From contig CAVWCU010000001.1 in assembly GCA_963753585.1 (NCBI GenBank), positions 186,001 to 250,000 on the forward strand: DNA of 64,000 nucleotides. The letters run 5' to 3'. Of this stretch, positions 38,301-46,574 are shown piece by piece. The notes below the pieces were generated by a model. That model ran no database searches. It was given only the letters and a program-made list of their open reading frames with translations, and had not been told where the DNA came from. Made by a program: the position numbers and the translations under genes. Position 1 is the first letter of the stretch. Every line of letters begins with the position of its first letter. This stretch comes from VRUE01 sp963753585 (GTDB lineage Bacteria; Actinomycetota; Thermoleophilia; Solirubrobacterales; 70-9).

Positions 38301-40134
38301 CAGCCAATTGATCAGCCTCGGCATGGAGCCGGCGCCGAGCGAGGGGCATACGCTGGAGATCTACGGCGTCGATTGCACAGCCGCCTCTGCCTGCACGGTT
38401 GTCGGTACCGAATGCAAGGAGAACAAATCGCTTACATGCAATGCTAGGTCCCTCGGTCCCTTCGGGGCCCCCTACCGGCCGCTTGCCGTGAGTTGGGACG
38501 GCAGCGAGTGGACACCCCAGACGACGAGCGCGCCGAGCCTTCCCGAGGGCAAGGGCAGCGCCTTCGAAAGCATTTCCTGTTCCTCGCCGGATTATTGCTT
38601 GGCGACCGGCACCGATCTGGGCGCAGACGGGGAGCAAATCCTCGCCGAGCATTTCGTGAGACCCACAGTCACGACCAAAGCCGCAACGGATATCGGCCCC
38701 GAAGAAGTCACCCTCAACGCGACTGTCAACCCCAACGGCCTAGAGACCACCTACCACTTCGAATACGACACCACCGCCTACGAGGATGAGGAATCACACG
38801 GCACCAGCATCCCGGTCCCGGCCGAGACGCTCGAAGCGGGCACCAGCGACGTCGAAGTCAGCGAGGAGCTCGAAGGTCTCGAAGCCGGCGAGACCTACCA
38901 CTTCCGCATCGTCGCCAGCAACGGCTACACCACCTCCTACGGCACCGACGAGACCTTCACCGCCGAAGAAGCCGCCGATCCGCGCTTTGACTTCGACTTC
39001 GGCAAAAGCGGCGCCGCCAATGGCCAGCTCGACTCGGCAGTTGGCATAGCCACCGACTCCGCCGGCAACATCTTCATCGCCGACACCGAGAACAACCGCG
39101 TGCAGAAGTTCGACTCAAGCGGCAAATACCTGAGCCAGTTCGGTTCCTCGGGCTCCGGCAACGGCCAGCTCAGCCTGCCCAACGGGATGGCGATCGACTC
39201 CACCGGCAACATCTGGGTCGCCGACTGCGGCAACGACCGCGTGCAGAAGTTCAACAGCAAAGGCGAATACCTCTCCAAATTCGGCTCCGCGGGCTCCGGC
39301 GACGGACAGTTCGACTGCCCCACCGGGATCGCCTTCGACTCCTCCGGCCGCGCCTTCATCGCCGACAACGGCAACAACCGCGTGCAGAAATTCAAAGCCA
39401 CCGGCGAATTCCTGGCCAAGTTCGGCAGCAAAGGCTCCGCCAACGGCCAGTTCAACTCCCCCCACGGGATAGCTCTCGACACCAAAGGCCGGATCTGGGT
39501 GGTCGATTCGGGCAACAACCGCGTGCAGCGCTTCAACCCCTCCACCTACGCCTACCAGGCCCAGTTCGGCTCCTCAGGTTCGGGCAACGGCCAGTTCGAA
39601 GGCCCGGCGGAGATCACCGTCGACGTCGCCGGACGCCTCTGGGTAACCGACGCCGGCAACGGCCGCGTGCAGCGCTTCACCGACGAAGGCGAATACATGG
39701 AACAGCAGTTCGGCACCGAGGGCTCTGGCGCGGGCCAGTTCGACACCCCGCGCGGGATCGCCGCCGCCGGGCCTTGGCAGCTCCTCGTCCTCGACTCCGC
39801 CAACGACCGCGTGCAGCGCTGGACGATGCCCAACGATCCGCCGGTGGCCAGCACCGAAGCGGCGACCGAAGTCAAATCGACCACCGCCATCCTCAACGCC
39901 ACGATCAATCCCAACGGCCTGACGACCGAATACCATTTCGAATACGGCAAAACCACCTCCTACGGCACCTCCGTCCCGATCCCCAACGGGACGATCGAAG
40001 CGGGCATGAGCGGGATCAAAAAAAGCCAGGAAATCACCGGTCTGGCCGCGAAAACCAAATACAACTTCCGCATCGTCGCCACCAACGCCAGCGGCACGAC
40101 GTATGGGGTGAACAAAACGCTGACGACGTCGTAA
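35377..40134 (+). CDS. Secreted subtilisin-like serine protease with FN3, IS-C and NHL repeats
   Basis: 1585 aa. ATG 35377 follows AGAGGAGGGG (35359-35368). Signal peptide about 1-35, then an I9-type propeptide (about 62-130, GHYIVVFEDSV). The peptidase S8 catalytic triad is visible: Asp170 in AVIDTGID, His211 in SHGTHVAGT and Ser403 in NGTSMASPHVAG. Next come FN3-like domains starting near 494 and 590. Seven repeats of the form I-S-C-x-S-x(3)-C-x-A-x-G followed by W-D-G-x-x-W span about 704-1093. Another FN3 domain, six NHL repeats (about 1203-1486, DSAGNIFIADTENNRVQKF type) and a final FN3 domain complete it. It is probably an exported protease displayed or released with long binding arms; the target is unknown. 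It ends before a perfect palindrome at 40171-40194. Confidence 0.92.
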   Translation: MSLGGIRSTALAFLAGSMLLALLAMAASPALALAASAETPVEGLDGRGSAVAEPLGAEESVVPGHYIVVFEDSVEHPGALAEQQVENRDGELGFVYRHALSGYSAELSKADVKALRNDPRIKYVTPDRKVSILSQGTPTGIQRMGAAGNETLQIDSEDNTRVDVDVAVIDTGIDAGHPDLDVFERTDCVPLDLNGETEECHNGIGVDGHSHGTHVAGTIAARDNDEGVVGVAPGARLWAVKVLSDEGWGSYSWIVAGIDWVTAHAEQIEVANMSLGGFGKAPAMDEAIAASVDAGVVYAVAAGNSAMDASEFSPASNPDAITVSALADYDGQGEAKANPLLIPGCEETIENTWEFQKGSDYYGFDDERASFSNYGKDVEVAAPGVCVLSTIPGNSYAYFNGTSMASPHVAGAAAILASEDNPEGREDVEAIRETIVEEGDEKGLHSLYVAWEEQREIWSCCQEEREELEEEGQLLKKPEPVLEVGNEAVFDARAQVAVTQAATADSSTEATLHGELNPGGVETDYWFEYGASTSYGSKAPASPTSGGSGTEWATVEEPLEGLEGQTAYHYRLVASNENGAFYGNDRIFGTTPAAVSTEVASEVGNRSATLNATVNPEGLPTTYRFEYGKTDSYGGQGPILSAGAGSEGVGVSEELLDRLNGGGTYHFRISATNVAGTAYSEDETFTTSTPHEEWQAQPTSPEEGRLQDISCSSAEDCMATGINGYSGLFADVHSTVSAHWDGEEWSVVPLPDLEEEFGEPIESGSLSGPDGNNPGGISCVSPQWCVAVGSAKIGEVPPGDWFAPRYPLVVHWDGSEWSLQKEVTEASLKGNRLADISCLSTSFCVAVGGRWEAGKEFTIALAWDGEEWTPMSTAQAPAEHNGGAELTGVSCTSATSCIAVGSSYTVIEQGAQSYGFAQRWDGEEWTSVTVPKPEVPGDPWKGRYTALDDVSCTGTDLASTRCLAVNEHFTWSWDGSQLISLGMEPAPSEGHTLEIYGVDCTAASACTVVGTECKENKSLTCNARSLGPFGAPYRPLAVSWDGSEWTPQTTSAPSLPEGKGSAFESISCSSPDYCLATGTDLGADGEQILAEHFVRPTVTTKAATDIGPEEVTLNATVNPNGLETTYHFEYDTTAYEDEESHGTSIPVPAETLEAGTSDVEVSEELEGLEAGETYHFRIVASNGYTTSYGTDETFTAEEAADPRFDFDFGKSGAANGQLDSAVGIATDSAGNIFIADTENNRVQKFDSSGKYLSQFGSSGSGNGQLSLPNGMAIDSTGNIWVADCGNDRVQKFNSKGEYLSKFGSAGSGDGQFDCPTGIAFDSSGRAFIADNGNNRVQKFKATGEFLAKFGSKGSANGQFNSPHGIALDTKGRIWVVDSGNNRVQRFNPSTYAYQAQFGSSGSGNGQFEGPAEITVDVAGRLWVTDAGNGRVQRFTDEGEYMEQQFGTEGSGAGQFDTPRGIAAAGPWQLLVLDSANDRVQRWTMPNDPPVASTEAATEVKSTTAILNATINPNGLTTEYHFEYGKTTSYGTSVPIPNGTIEAGMSGIKKSQEITGLAAKTKYNFRIVATNASGTTYGVNKTLTTS

Positions 40135-40170
40135 GCCCCGTAAGGAGGGACCCGCGGCTGCCGTCACTCT

Positions 40171-40194
40171 CCGATCGCCGCATGCGGCGATCGG
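40171..40194. terminator. 24-bp perfect palindrome after the protease gene
   Basis: CCGATCGCCGCA followed directly by its reverse complement, 37 bases after the stop codon. It can form a strong hairpin; the next bases are CTTTGC, so only a weak T tract. A terminator is likely. Confidence 0.5.
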
Positions 40195-40220
40195 CTTTGC
40201 AGGGAAAACCCGCTTGGGGG

Positions 40221-40251
40221 TTGACATTGGAGACTCGGTGTGTCCTAATTC
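40221..40251 (+). promoter_or_regulatory. Promoter of the 11-repeat InlB protein gene
   Basis: TTGACA at 40221-40226, 19-nt spacer, TAATTC at 40246-40251. The leader to ATG 40385 would be about 125 nt. Confidence 0.5.
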
Positions 40252-40384
40252 TATGGCTTAGGGAGTCAGACGCTTGTATTTCTAGGATTTTGGGAGAGAT
40301 TGGCGGCGATCGGCAACGCTCGCCGTCGCATGGGACAGCGCCGGCAGGGGTGTTTAGGCCGGCAGGGGACCGAAGGAGGGGGAG

Positions 40385-43300
40385 ATGCATCGAGTGAAGC
40401 GGCATCGGGGACGTTGGGTGACCCCTGCCCTGGTCGCAGCGACCTTTGCCCTTGCCTTCGCGTTCCCGGCTCTGGCCGCCGCCGATTTCCAGCTCTCGAC
40501 CGTCAAAGCCGGCACCGGCACCGGCACGGTGCAGTGCGAAGTCGAAAGCGGCCCGCTCGGGCCCTGTGCCGCCGAATATCCCGAAGGCACCGAATTGACG
40601 CTGGTCCCGGAACCCGGCTCCAGCTCGGAATTCATCGAATTCTCCGGCGACTGCGGCCCGCTCGCTTGCGAACTGAGGATGGACGCCGACCGCACCGCCA
40701 TCGTCACCTTCGACCTGGAACCGGGAGCGGTCGAGTATCCGCTCTCGATCGTCCAAGCCGGCACCGGCACCGGCACGGTGCAGTGCGAAGTCGAAAGCGG
40801 CCCGCTCGGGTCCTGTGCGGCCAAATACCCCGAAGACACCGAAGTGAGCGTGCTGGCCGAGGCCGACCTGGGCTCCAAATTCACCGGATTCTCGGGTGCT
40901 TGCGCTGGCTCGAGCTGTGAATTGATGATGACAGCCGCCAAATCGGTAACCGCAACCTTCGACCTCGAAGCGGCTCCCGAATTCTCCCTCACGATCACCC
41001 CCGCCGGCACCGGCGCGGGCACCGTCCTTTGTGAAGCCGAAGAAGGCCCAGAAGCCTGTCAGGCCAAATACCCCGAAGGCGCCGAGGTGACGCTGCTTCC
41101 CACGGCCGAATCGAGCTCCAGCTTCGACGGCTTCTCGGGCGCCTGCAGCGGCCCCACCTGCACCTTGACCATGGACGCGGCAAAGTCGGTGACCGCGACC
41201 TTCACCCTCGACGCCCCGCCCGAACGCACCCTCACGATCACCCCCGCCGGCACCGGCGCGGGCACGATCCAGTGCAAATTCAACGGCGGCGCGCCCGGCG
41301 CCTGCACAAGCCCCAAGCCCAACGGCACCACCGTCGACATCATCGCCACCGCCAACGCCGGCTCCACCTTCGCCGGCTTCAGCGCCGGCACCGGCTCGGC
41401 CAGCGGCTGCTCGATCACCTCGCCCTGCTCCTTCACGCTCAACGCCAACAGCGCCGTGACCGCGACCTTCACCCTCGACGCCCCGCCCGAACGCACCCTC
41501 ACGATCACCCCCGCCGGCACCGGCGCGGGCACGATCCAGTGCAAATTCAACGGCGGCGCGCCCGGCGCCTGCACAAGCCCCAAGCCCAACGGCACCACCG
41601 TCGACATCATCGCCACCGCCAACGCCGGCTCCACCTTCGCCGGCTTCAGCGCCGGCACCGGCTCGGCCAGCGGCTGCTCGATCACCTCGCCCTGCTCCTT
41701 CACGCTCAACGCCAACAGCGCCGTGACCGCGACCTTCACCCTCGACGCCCCGCCCGAACGCACCCTCACGATCACCCCCGCCGGCACCGGCGCGGGCACG
41801 ATCCAGTGCAAATTCAACGGCGGCGCGCCCGGCGCCTGCACAAGCCCCAAGCCCAACGGCACCACCGTCGACATCATCGCCACCGCCAACGCCGGCTCCA
41901 CCTTCGCCGGCTTCAGCGCCGGCACCGGCTCGGCCAGCGGCTGCTCGATCACCTCGCCCTGCTCCTTCACGCTCAACGCCAACAGCGCCGTGACCGCGAC
42001 CTTCACCCTCGACGCCCCGCCCGAACGCACCCTCACGATCACCCCCGCCGGCACCGGCGCGGGCACGATCCAGTGCAAATTCAACGGCGGCGCGCCCGGC
42101 GCCTGCACAAGCCCCAAGCCCAACGGCACCACCGTCGACATCATCGCCACCGCCAACGCCGGCTCCACCTTCGCCGGCTTCAGCGCCGGCACCGGCTCGG
42201 CCAGCGGCTGCTCGATCACCTCGCCCTGCTCCTTCACGCTCAACGCCAACAGCGCCGTGACCGCGACCTTCACCCTCGACGCCCCGCCCGAACGCACCCT
42301 CACGATCACCCCCGCCGGCACCGGCGCGGGCACGATCCAGTGCAAATTCAACGGCGGCGCGCCCGGCGCCTGCACAAGCCCCAAGCCCAACGGCACCACC
42401 GTCGACATCATCGCCACCGCCAACGCCGGCTCCACCTTCGCCGGCTTCAGCGCCGGCACCGGCTCGGCCAGCGGCTGCTCGATCACCTCGCCCTGCTCCT
42501 TCACGCTCAACGCCAACAGCGCCGTGACCGCGACCTTCACCCTCGACGCCCCGCCCGAACGCACCCTCACGATCACCCCCGCCGGCACCGGCGCGGGCAC
42601 GATCCAGTGCAAATTCAACGGCGGCGCGCCCGGCGCCTGCACAAGCCCCAAGCCCAACGGCACCACCGTCGACATCATCGCCACCGCCAACGCCGGCTCC
42701 ACCTTCGCCGGCTTCAGCGCCGGCACCGGCTCGGCCAGCGGCTGCTCGATCACCTCGCCCTGCTCCTTCACGCTCAACGCCAACAGCGCCGTGACCGCGA
42801 CCTTCACCCTCAAACCGGTGGTCGTCGAGTACGCCCTTGCGATCGAGAAGATCGGCACGGGCGCCGGCACGGTGACCAGCTCTCCCGCCGGCATCGACTG
42901 CGGCTCCGACTGCGAAGCGGACTTCGCCAGCGGAACCCCAGTCACGCTCACCGCCATCGCCGACGCCGGCTCCGCCTTCGACCACTGGACCGGCAGCGGC
43001 TGCAACAAAGGGACCTGCGTGGTGACGATGACCAAAGCTAGGACGGTCAAAGCCGTCTTCGACGCAGTCGGCGAGCGCACGCTCACGATCACCAAGGCGG
43101 GCACCGGTACCGGCACGGTGACCAGCGCCCCCCCGGGCATCGACTGCGGCTCGACCTGCAAAGCGGACTTCGACGTCGGCAAGAAGGTCACCCTCCTCGC
43201 CGGCGCGGACGCGGACTCGACCTTCGTGGGTTTCTCCGGCGCCTGCACCGGCACCGGTCCCTGCCAGGTGACGATGTCGGAGGCCCGCAGCGTTACCGCC

Positions 43301-43648
43301 ACCTTTGAGCTCAACGCGAACCCCACACCCACGGACGGGCTCGTCGTAGTCGCCGGCACCGCCAAAGTGAAGAACGGCAAGGCTGCGCTGAGGATCTTCT
43401 GCAATGGTCCCTCGGCCTGCAAAGGCGAATTGAAATTGGGGATGAGGATCCCTGGCGGCAGCAAAGGACGCAAACGCTTCGTGGTGATCGGCAAAGCCTC
43501 CTTCGACCTCCAGCCCGGCGCTTCGACGGTGCTGCAGATCAAAATCAGTCGCCGGGCGCTGAGTGCGCTGGAGGGCCGCAAAGCCCTGGCGGCGAGGGTC
43601 GTCGGGACGGGCATTCATGCGCATGCGGTGCGGTTGAAGAACGTCTGA
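40385..43648 (+). CDS. Secreted protein of 11 InlB-like repeats, six of them identical
   Basis: 1087 aa. ATG 40385 is preceded by GAAGGAGGGGGAG. The signal peptide ends near residue 34 (ALAAADF). The mature chain has 11 bacterial-repeat modules of about 80-89 residues. Modules 4-9 are six copies of an 89-residue unit, identical also at the DNA level. Modules 10 and 11 are of the GTVTSSPAGIDCG type seen in the cassette proteins. The last about 110 residues form a different beta-rich domain (V-I-G-K-A-S-F-D-L) that recurs at the end of the 47083-50046 protein. Four cysteines per module suggest disulfide bracing outside the cell. Adhesin, stalk or matrix protein are guesses. Confidence 0.88.
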   Translation: MHRVKRHRGRWVTPALVAATFALAFAFPALAAADFQLSTVKAGTGTGTVQCEVESGPLGPCAAEYPEGTELTLVPEPGSSSEFIEFSGDCGPLACELRMDADRTAIVTFDLEPGAVEYPLSIVQAGTGTGTVQCEVESGPLGSCAAKYPEDTEVSVLAEADLGSKFTGFSGACAGSSCELMMTAAKSVTATFDLEAAPEFSLTITPAGTGAGTVLCEAEEGPEACQAKYPEGAEVTLLPTAESSSSFDGFSGACSGPTCTLTMDAAKSVTATFTLDAPPERTLTITPAGTGAGTIQCKFNGGAPGACTSPKPNGTTVDIIATANAGSTFAGFSAGTGSASGCSITSPCSFTLNANSAVTATFTLDAPPERTLTITPAGTGAGTIQCKFNGGAPGACTSPKPNGTTVDIIATANAGSTFAGFSAGTGSASGCSITSPCSFTLNANSAVTATFTLDAPPERTLTITPAGTGAGTIQCKFNGGAPGACTSPKPNGTTVDIIATANAGSTFAGFSAGTGSASGCSITSPCSFTLNANSAVTATFTLDAPPERTLTITPAGTGAGTIQCKFNGGAPGACTSPKPNGTTVDIIATANAGSTFAGFSAGTGSASGCSITSPCSFTLNANSAVTATFTLDAPPERTLTITPAGTGAGTIQCKFNGGAPGACTSPKPNGTTVDIIATANAGSTFAGFSAGTGSASGCSITSPCSFTLNANSAVTATFTLDAPPERTLTITPAGTGAGTIQCKFNGGAPGACTSPKPNGTTVDIIATANAGSTFAGFSAGTGSASGCSITSPCSFTLNANSAVTATFTLKPVVVEYALAIEKIGTGAGTVTSSPAGIDCGSDCEADFASGTPVTLTAIADAGSAFDHWTGSGCNKGTCVVTMTKARTVKAVFDAVGERTLTITKAGTGTGTVTSAPPGIDCGSTCKADFDVGKKVTLLAGADADSTFVGFSGACTGTGPCQVTMSEARSVTATFELNANPTPTDGLVVVAGTAKVKNGKAALRIFCNGPSACKGELKLGMRIPGGSKGRKRFVVIGKASFDLQPGASTVLQIKISRRALSALEGRKALAARVVGTGIHAHAVRLKNV
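41204..42805 (+). repeat. Six tandem 267-bp repeats
   Basis: Unit boundaries recur at 41204, 41471, 41738, 42005, 42272, 42539 and end at 42805. The copies look identical, including synonymous positions, so the array is young or being homogenised. It encodes six 89-aa InlB-like modules. Confidence 0.92.
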
Positions 43649-43772
43649 CGCCGTTCTAAGGCCTGTTCGCTCCCGCCGCGGTCACCCCGGCTGGGTTAAC
43701 CCATGCGTTCCAAAATAGGCTGCGTGGTTGTCCAGCCTGGTACAGATGCGTCCATAGAGCGCCGAGGGGGTG

Positions 43773-43778
43773 TACAAT
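43773..43778 (+). promoter_or_regulatory. Probable -10 box of the TetR array
   Basis: TACAAT, 44 bases before ATG 43822, with AGGAG at 43810-43814 serving as ribosome site. The -35 is not convincing. Confidence 0.4.
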
Positions 43779-43821
43779 CGCGTTTACCTAAACACCGCTG
43801 TCTGCCGTTAGGAGCAATCCA

Positions 43822-44559
43822 ATGCCCTCCGCCTCGTCACCCGATAGCAGCACCTCTTTCGCCCGGACCAAGGACATCGGGAGCCTGCTGGAGCAAGAGC
43901 GCTTGCCGGCCGGCCGGGAGGCGCTCCTCGAACCGCCCGTCGCCCACTCCCAGCGCGAACGCCTGCTCGTCGCGATGGCGAAGAGCGCCGCAGACAAGGG
44001 CTACGGCGCCACCACGATCGCCGACATCTGCACCGCCGCCGGCGTCTCGCGCGCGACCTTCTACGAGCTCTTCAAGGACAAAGAGGACTGCTTCCACGCC
44101 GCGATGGAGCTGTCCCTCGCCGATGCGATGGGAATCATCGTCGCGGCCTACTCTCCGGACAAGCCCTGGGCGACAATGGTCCGTGACGCGACGGCGGGCT
44201 TCCTCGAGCTGTTGGCCAGCAGGCCTACCTTTGCCCGCATGGCGCTGATCGAGGCCCCGGCCTCCGGTGGGCGCTCCTTCCAGCTCTATGCCTCCGGCAA
44301 GCGGGTCCTGCAGTCCCTCCTCGAACGCGGCCGCGACGACCCCGTGGAGGAAGAAGCGATTCCGTCGAGCGTCTCCCGCGCCGCGCTCTCCGCAGCCGAG
44401 TCGCTGATCGTCGGCCAGATCCTCTCCGGCAACACCGCAAGGCTGCAGGAGCTACTGCCCGACATCGTCTACATCACCACCGTCCCCTACCTCGGCCAGG
44501 AGGAGGCTTTGCGCCAGGCCCGCGAGGCGGAGAGGTACAAGACAGCGGCGGATCGCTGA
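43822..44559 (+). CDS. TetR family regulator (array member 1)
   Basis: 245 aa. The TetR N-terminal HTH, residues about 50-95, contains G-Y-G-A-T-T-I-A-D-I and V-S-R-A-T-F-Y-E-L-F-K-D-K-E. The C-terminal helical ligand domain ends with L-Q-E-L-L-P-D-I and V-P-Y-L-G. A 45-residue N-terminal extension precedes the HTH. Its stop is one base before the TTG of the next TetR gene, so the two are probably co-transcribed and coupled. The target genes and ligand are unknown; the neighbouring secreted-protein genes are candidates only by position. Confidence 0.88.
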   Translation: MPSASSPDSSTSFARTKDIGSLLEQERLPAGREALLEPPVAHSQRERLLVAMAKSAADKGYGATTIADICTAAGVSRATFYELFKDKEDCFHAAMELSLADAMGIIVAAYSPDKPWATMVRDATAGFLELLASRPTFARMALIEAPASGGRSFQLYASGKRVLQSLLERGRDDPVEEEAIPSSVSRAALSAAESLIVGQILSGNTARLQELLPDIVYITTVPYLGQEEALRQAREAERYKTAADR

Positions 44560-44560
44560 G

Positions 44561-45232
44561 TTGGGGCGGCAGGCGGGGCGCCCGAAACGTGAGCACTGGC
44601 GGCCGCCGCGGGGGCGGCACCGGCTGCCGGCGGAGGTGGTCGCCCGCTCTCAGCGGGAACGCCTGCTCGACGCCGTTCTCGTCGTAGTCGCGGAGAAGGG
44701 CTACGGGCCGACGACCGTCGCCGACCTGACCAGAGAGGCGGGCATCTCGCGCACCACCTTCTACGAGATGTTCGAGGACAAGGAGTCTTGCTTCCTCGCC
44801 GCCTACGACAGCGCCGTCGACGGGCTCGTGCGCCGGATCTCCGCGGCTTTCGAAGCCGAGGAAGGTTGGCCCGCTCGCGTGCGCGCCGGTCTGGCGGTGC
44901 TGCTGGAATCGCTGGCGGCAGACCCTCCGCTGGCCCGTCTGGCGCTGGTCGACGTCGGCTCGGCAGGGCCGGCCGCGCAGCGCCGCTACCGGGCAGGGCT
45001 GCAGCGGATGACACCCTTCTTCGACGAGGGCCGCGACTTTGCCCCCGACGGCCGCAGGCTCCCCGCGAACGTGTCGCGCATGGCGATCGGCGCCGTCATC
45101 GGCCTCGTCACCGACGAGATCGAGGCCGGGCGGGCCGATCGGCTGCCCGACCTCCTCCCGGAGGCTCTCTTCGCTGCCCTGGTTCCCTACCTCGGACCCG
45201 CTGCCGCGGCCGAGGAGGCCGGGAGGAAATAA
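44561..45232 (+). CDS. TetR family regulator (array member 2)
   Basis: 223 aa from TTG 44561, one base after the previous stop. HTH at about residues 30-75 with G-Y-G-P-T-T-V-A-D-L and I-S-R-T-T-F-Y-E-M-F-E-D-K-E. The C-terminal part ends L-P-D-L-L-P-E and L-V-P-Y-L-G-P. It is clearly paralogous to its two neighbours; the S-Q-R-E-R-L-L motif before the HTH is shared with member 1. A later GTG in frame near 44635 is possible but would sit very close to the HTH. Confidence 0.85.
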   Translation: MGRQAGRPKREHWRPPRGRHRLPAEVVARSQRERLLDAVLVVVAEKGYGPTTVADLTREAGISRTTFYEMFEDKESCFLAAYDSAVDGLVRRISAAFEAEEGWPARVRAGLAVLLESLAADPPLARLALVDVGSAGPAAQRRYRAGLQRMTPFFDEGRDFAPDGRRLPANVSRMAIGAVIGLVTDEIEAGRADRLPDLLPEALFAALVPYLGPAAAAEEAGRK

Positions 45233-45257
45233 ACCACGTCGTACATCTAGCGCTATC

Positions 45258-45902
45258 ATGGCTAGACAAGAGAGTTTCCAGCTCAGCTCTCGTCTTTCCA
45301 TGGCAGATCAGCTCGAAAGCCGCCGCGACCGCATCCTCACCGCGATGATCCGCGTCGTCGGCCGCAAGGGCTACGACGCGACCGCGGTCGCGGACGTGAT
45401 CGAGGAGGCGGGCACCTCCCGGACGACCTTCTACAAGCACTTCGAGGACAAGCACGACTGCTTCCTCGCGGCCTACGACAGGATGGTCGAGCGGGTTTTC
45501 GCCACCGTCGTCGCCGAATGCGAAGGCGAGCAGCCCTGGCTTCCCCGGGTTCGCAAGGGGCTCGCCACGCTGGTGGAGATCTTCTCGCGTGAGCCCGAGC
45601 TGGCGAGGACCGCGCTGGTCGAGGTGGCTGCTGCCGGCGCCGAGGCACGCCAGCGGCACTGGGATGCCGTTTCCCGCCTCACCGCGTATCTCGATACGGG
45701 GCGGGGGCTCGACGGTGGCGAGGAGCTGCCGGAGCACATCTCGACGATGGCGGTCGGCGCTGTTTCCGGCCTGATCTTCGACGAGCTCGTGGGCGGGCGG
45801 ACCGAGCAGCTCCCCGAACTCATGCCCGACCTCCTCTTCGCGATGCTCGTCCCCTACATCGGGCCGACGGCGGCGGCTGAGGAAATGCGCCGCGCTGCTT
45901 AA
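45258..45902 (+). CDS. TetR family regulator (array member 3)
   Basis: 214 aa from ATG 45258 (an ATG at 45300 is an alternative). HTH at about 22-70 with G-Y-D-A-T-A-V-A-D-V and T-S-R-T-T-F-Y-K-H-F-E-D-K-H. The C-terminal domain ends L-P-E-L-M-P-D-L-L-F and V-P-Y-I-G-P. Third tandem paralogue, 25 nt after member 2. No ribosome site is close to either start. Ligand unknown. Confidence 0.85.
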   Translation: MARQESFQLSSRLSMADQLESRRDRILTAMIRVVGRKGYDATAVADVIEEAGTSRTTFYKHFEDKHDCFLAAYDRMVERVFATVVAECEGEQPWLPRVRKGLATLVEIFSREPELARTALVEVAAAGAEARQRHWDAVSRLTAYLDTGRGLDGGEELPEHISTMAVGAVSGLIFDELVGGRTEQLPELMPDLLFAMLVPYIGPTAAAEEMRRAA

Positions 45903-45942
45903 GAGGGACTCCTGGCGGGCATCCTGCACAGACATCAATGTT

Positions 45943-45974
45943 TATAGTGCGCGGAGCAGTTCTCCCGCTCCGCG
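45943..45974 (+). promoter_or_regulatory. Possible promoter and operator of the HTH-less TetR-like gene
   Basis: TATAGT at 45943-45948 looks like a -10 box. It is followed at once by an 8-bp inverted repeat (45950-45957/45967-45974, CGCGGAGC with GCTCCGCG), suitable as an operator. The -35 is weak. Confidence 0.35.
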
Positions 45975-46002
45975 AGATGGCCCAGGCAGGCAGGCAGGCT
46001 AG

Positions 46003-46470
46003 GTGCCCGAGAGTTCCTCAAACGACGATTTTCCACGGGCCTTCGAGGCCGCCTTCGCGCGTCTGCAGGTCGTGGTCGAGGAGGCATACGTGTCCCAGGT
46101 CGAGTGGCCTGACCAGGTGGCCGCCGCGATTCGTGCCGGGTTTGAGTTCGCGGCCTCCGACCCGGATGCCGCCGACCTCCTGACCAACCGGGCACTTGCC
46201 CATGGCAGCGACGGGATTGCCCGCTACCAGCGGTTTCTCGGCTACGCCGCCGGTTTGCTGCTGCCCGGTCGCAAGCACAGCCCAGACGGTGCGCTGCTGC
46301 CCGGGATCGTCGAGCAGTCCGTGGCCGGCGGGATCATCATGCTCGTCGCCCAGCGCGTCGATCAGGGACGTGCCGGCGAACTGCCGGAGCTGGTCCCCGA
46401 TGCGATCCAGTTCGCCCTGACGCCATATCTCGGCGTCGAGGCGGCACGCCGGGTAGCCACCGTGCAATAG
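46003..46470 (+). CDS. TetR-like C-terminal ligand domain without HTH (array member 4)
   Basis: 155 aa from GTG 46003. It aligns by eye with the second half of the three TetR proteins upstream: a W-P-D-Q-V-A-A-A-I-R-A-G helix, then G-E-L-P-E-L-V-P-D-A-I-Q-F-A and T-P-Y-L-G near the end. No DNA-binding domain is encoded here, and the 100 bases upstream do not contain one in another frame. It may be a decoy or dimerising partner of its neighbours, or a relic that lost its N-terminus. A short possible promoter precedes it. Confidence 0.65.
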   Translation: MPESSSNDDFPRAFEAAFARLQVVVEEAYVSQVEWPDQVAAAIRAGFEFAASDPDAADLLTNRALAHGSDGIARYQRFLGYAAGLLLPGRKHSPDGALLPGIVEQSVAGGIIMLVAQRVDQGRAGELPELVPDAIQFALTPYLGVEAARRVATVQ

Positions 46471-46574
46471 CGGATCGCGTCGGTCTGGCGTAGGAGAAGC
46501 GGCACGTTCTCGTCTTGTTCGGTGCGTCTCGGAGCCCGAGCATCGGCCTCAAACCTACGAAGAGGAGGCTTCCG

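Noticed and set aside
41204..42805. CRISPR-like regular repeats
   Set aside because: The unit is 267 bp, coding and without variable spacers; it is a tandem protein repeat.
40034..43624. A minus-strand open frame of about 1200 codons opposite the 11-repeat protein
   Set aside because: It is the shadow of the exact 267-bp repeats and GC-rich codon use; no start site, signal peptide or family motif. Similar minus-strand shadows at 897-2693, 5325-6989, 9428-12016 and 27963-30362 were dropped for the same reason.
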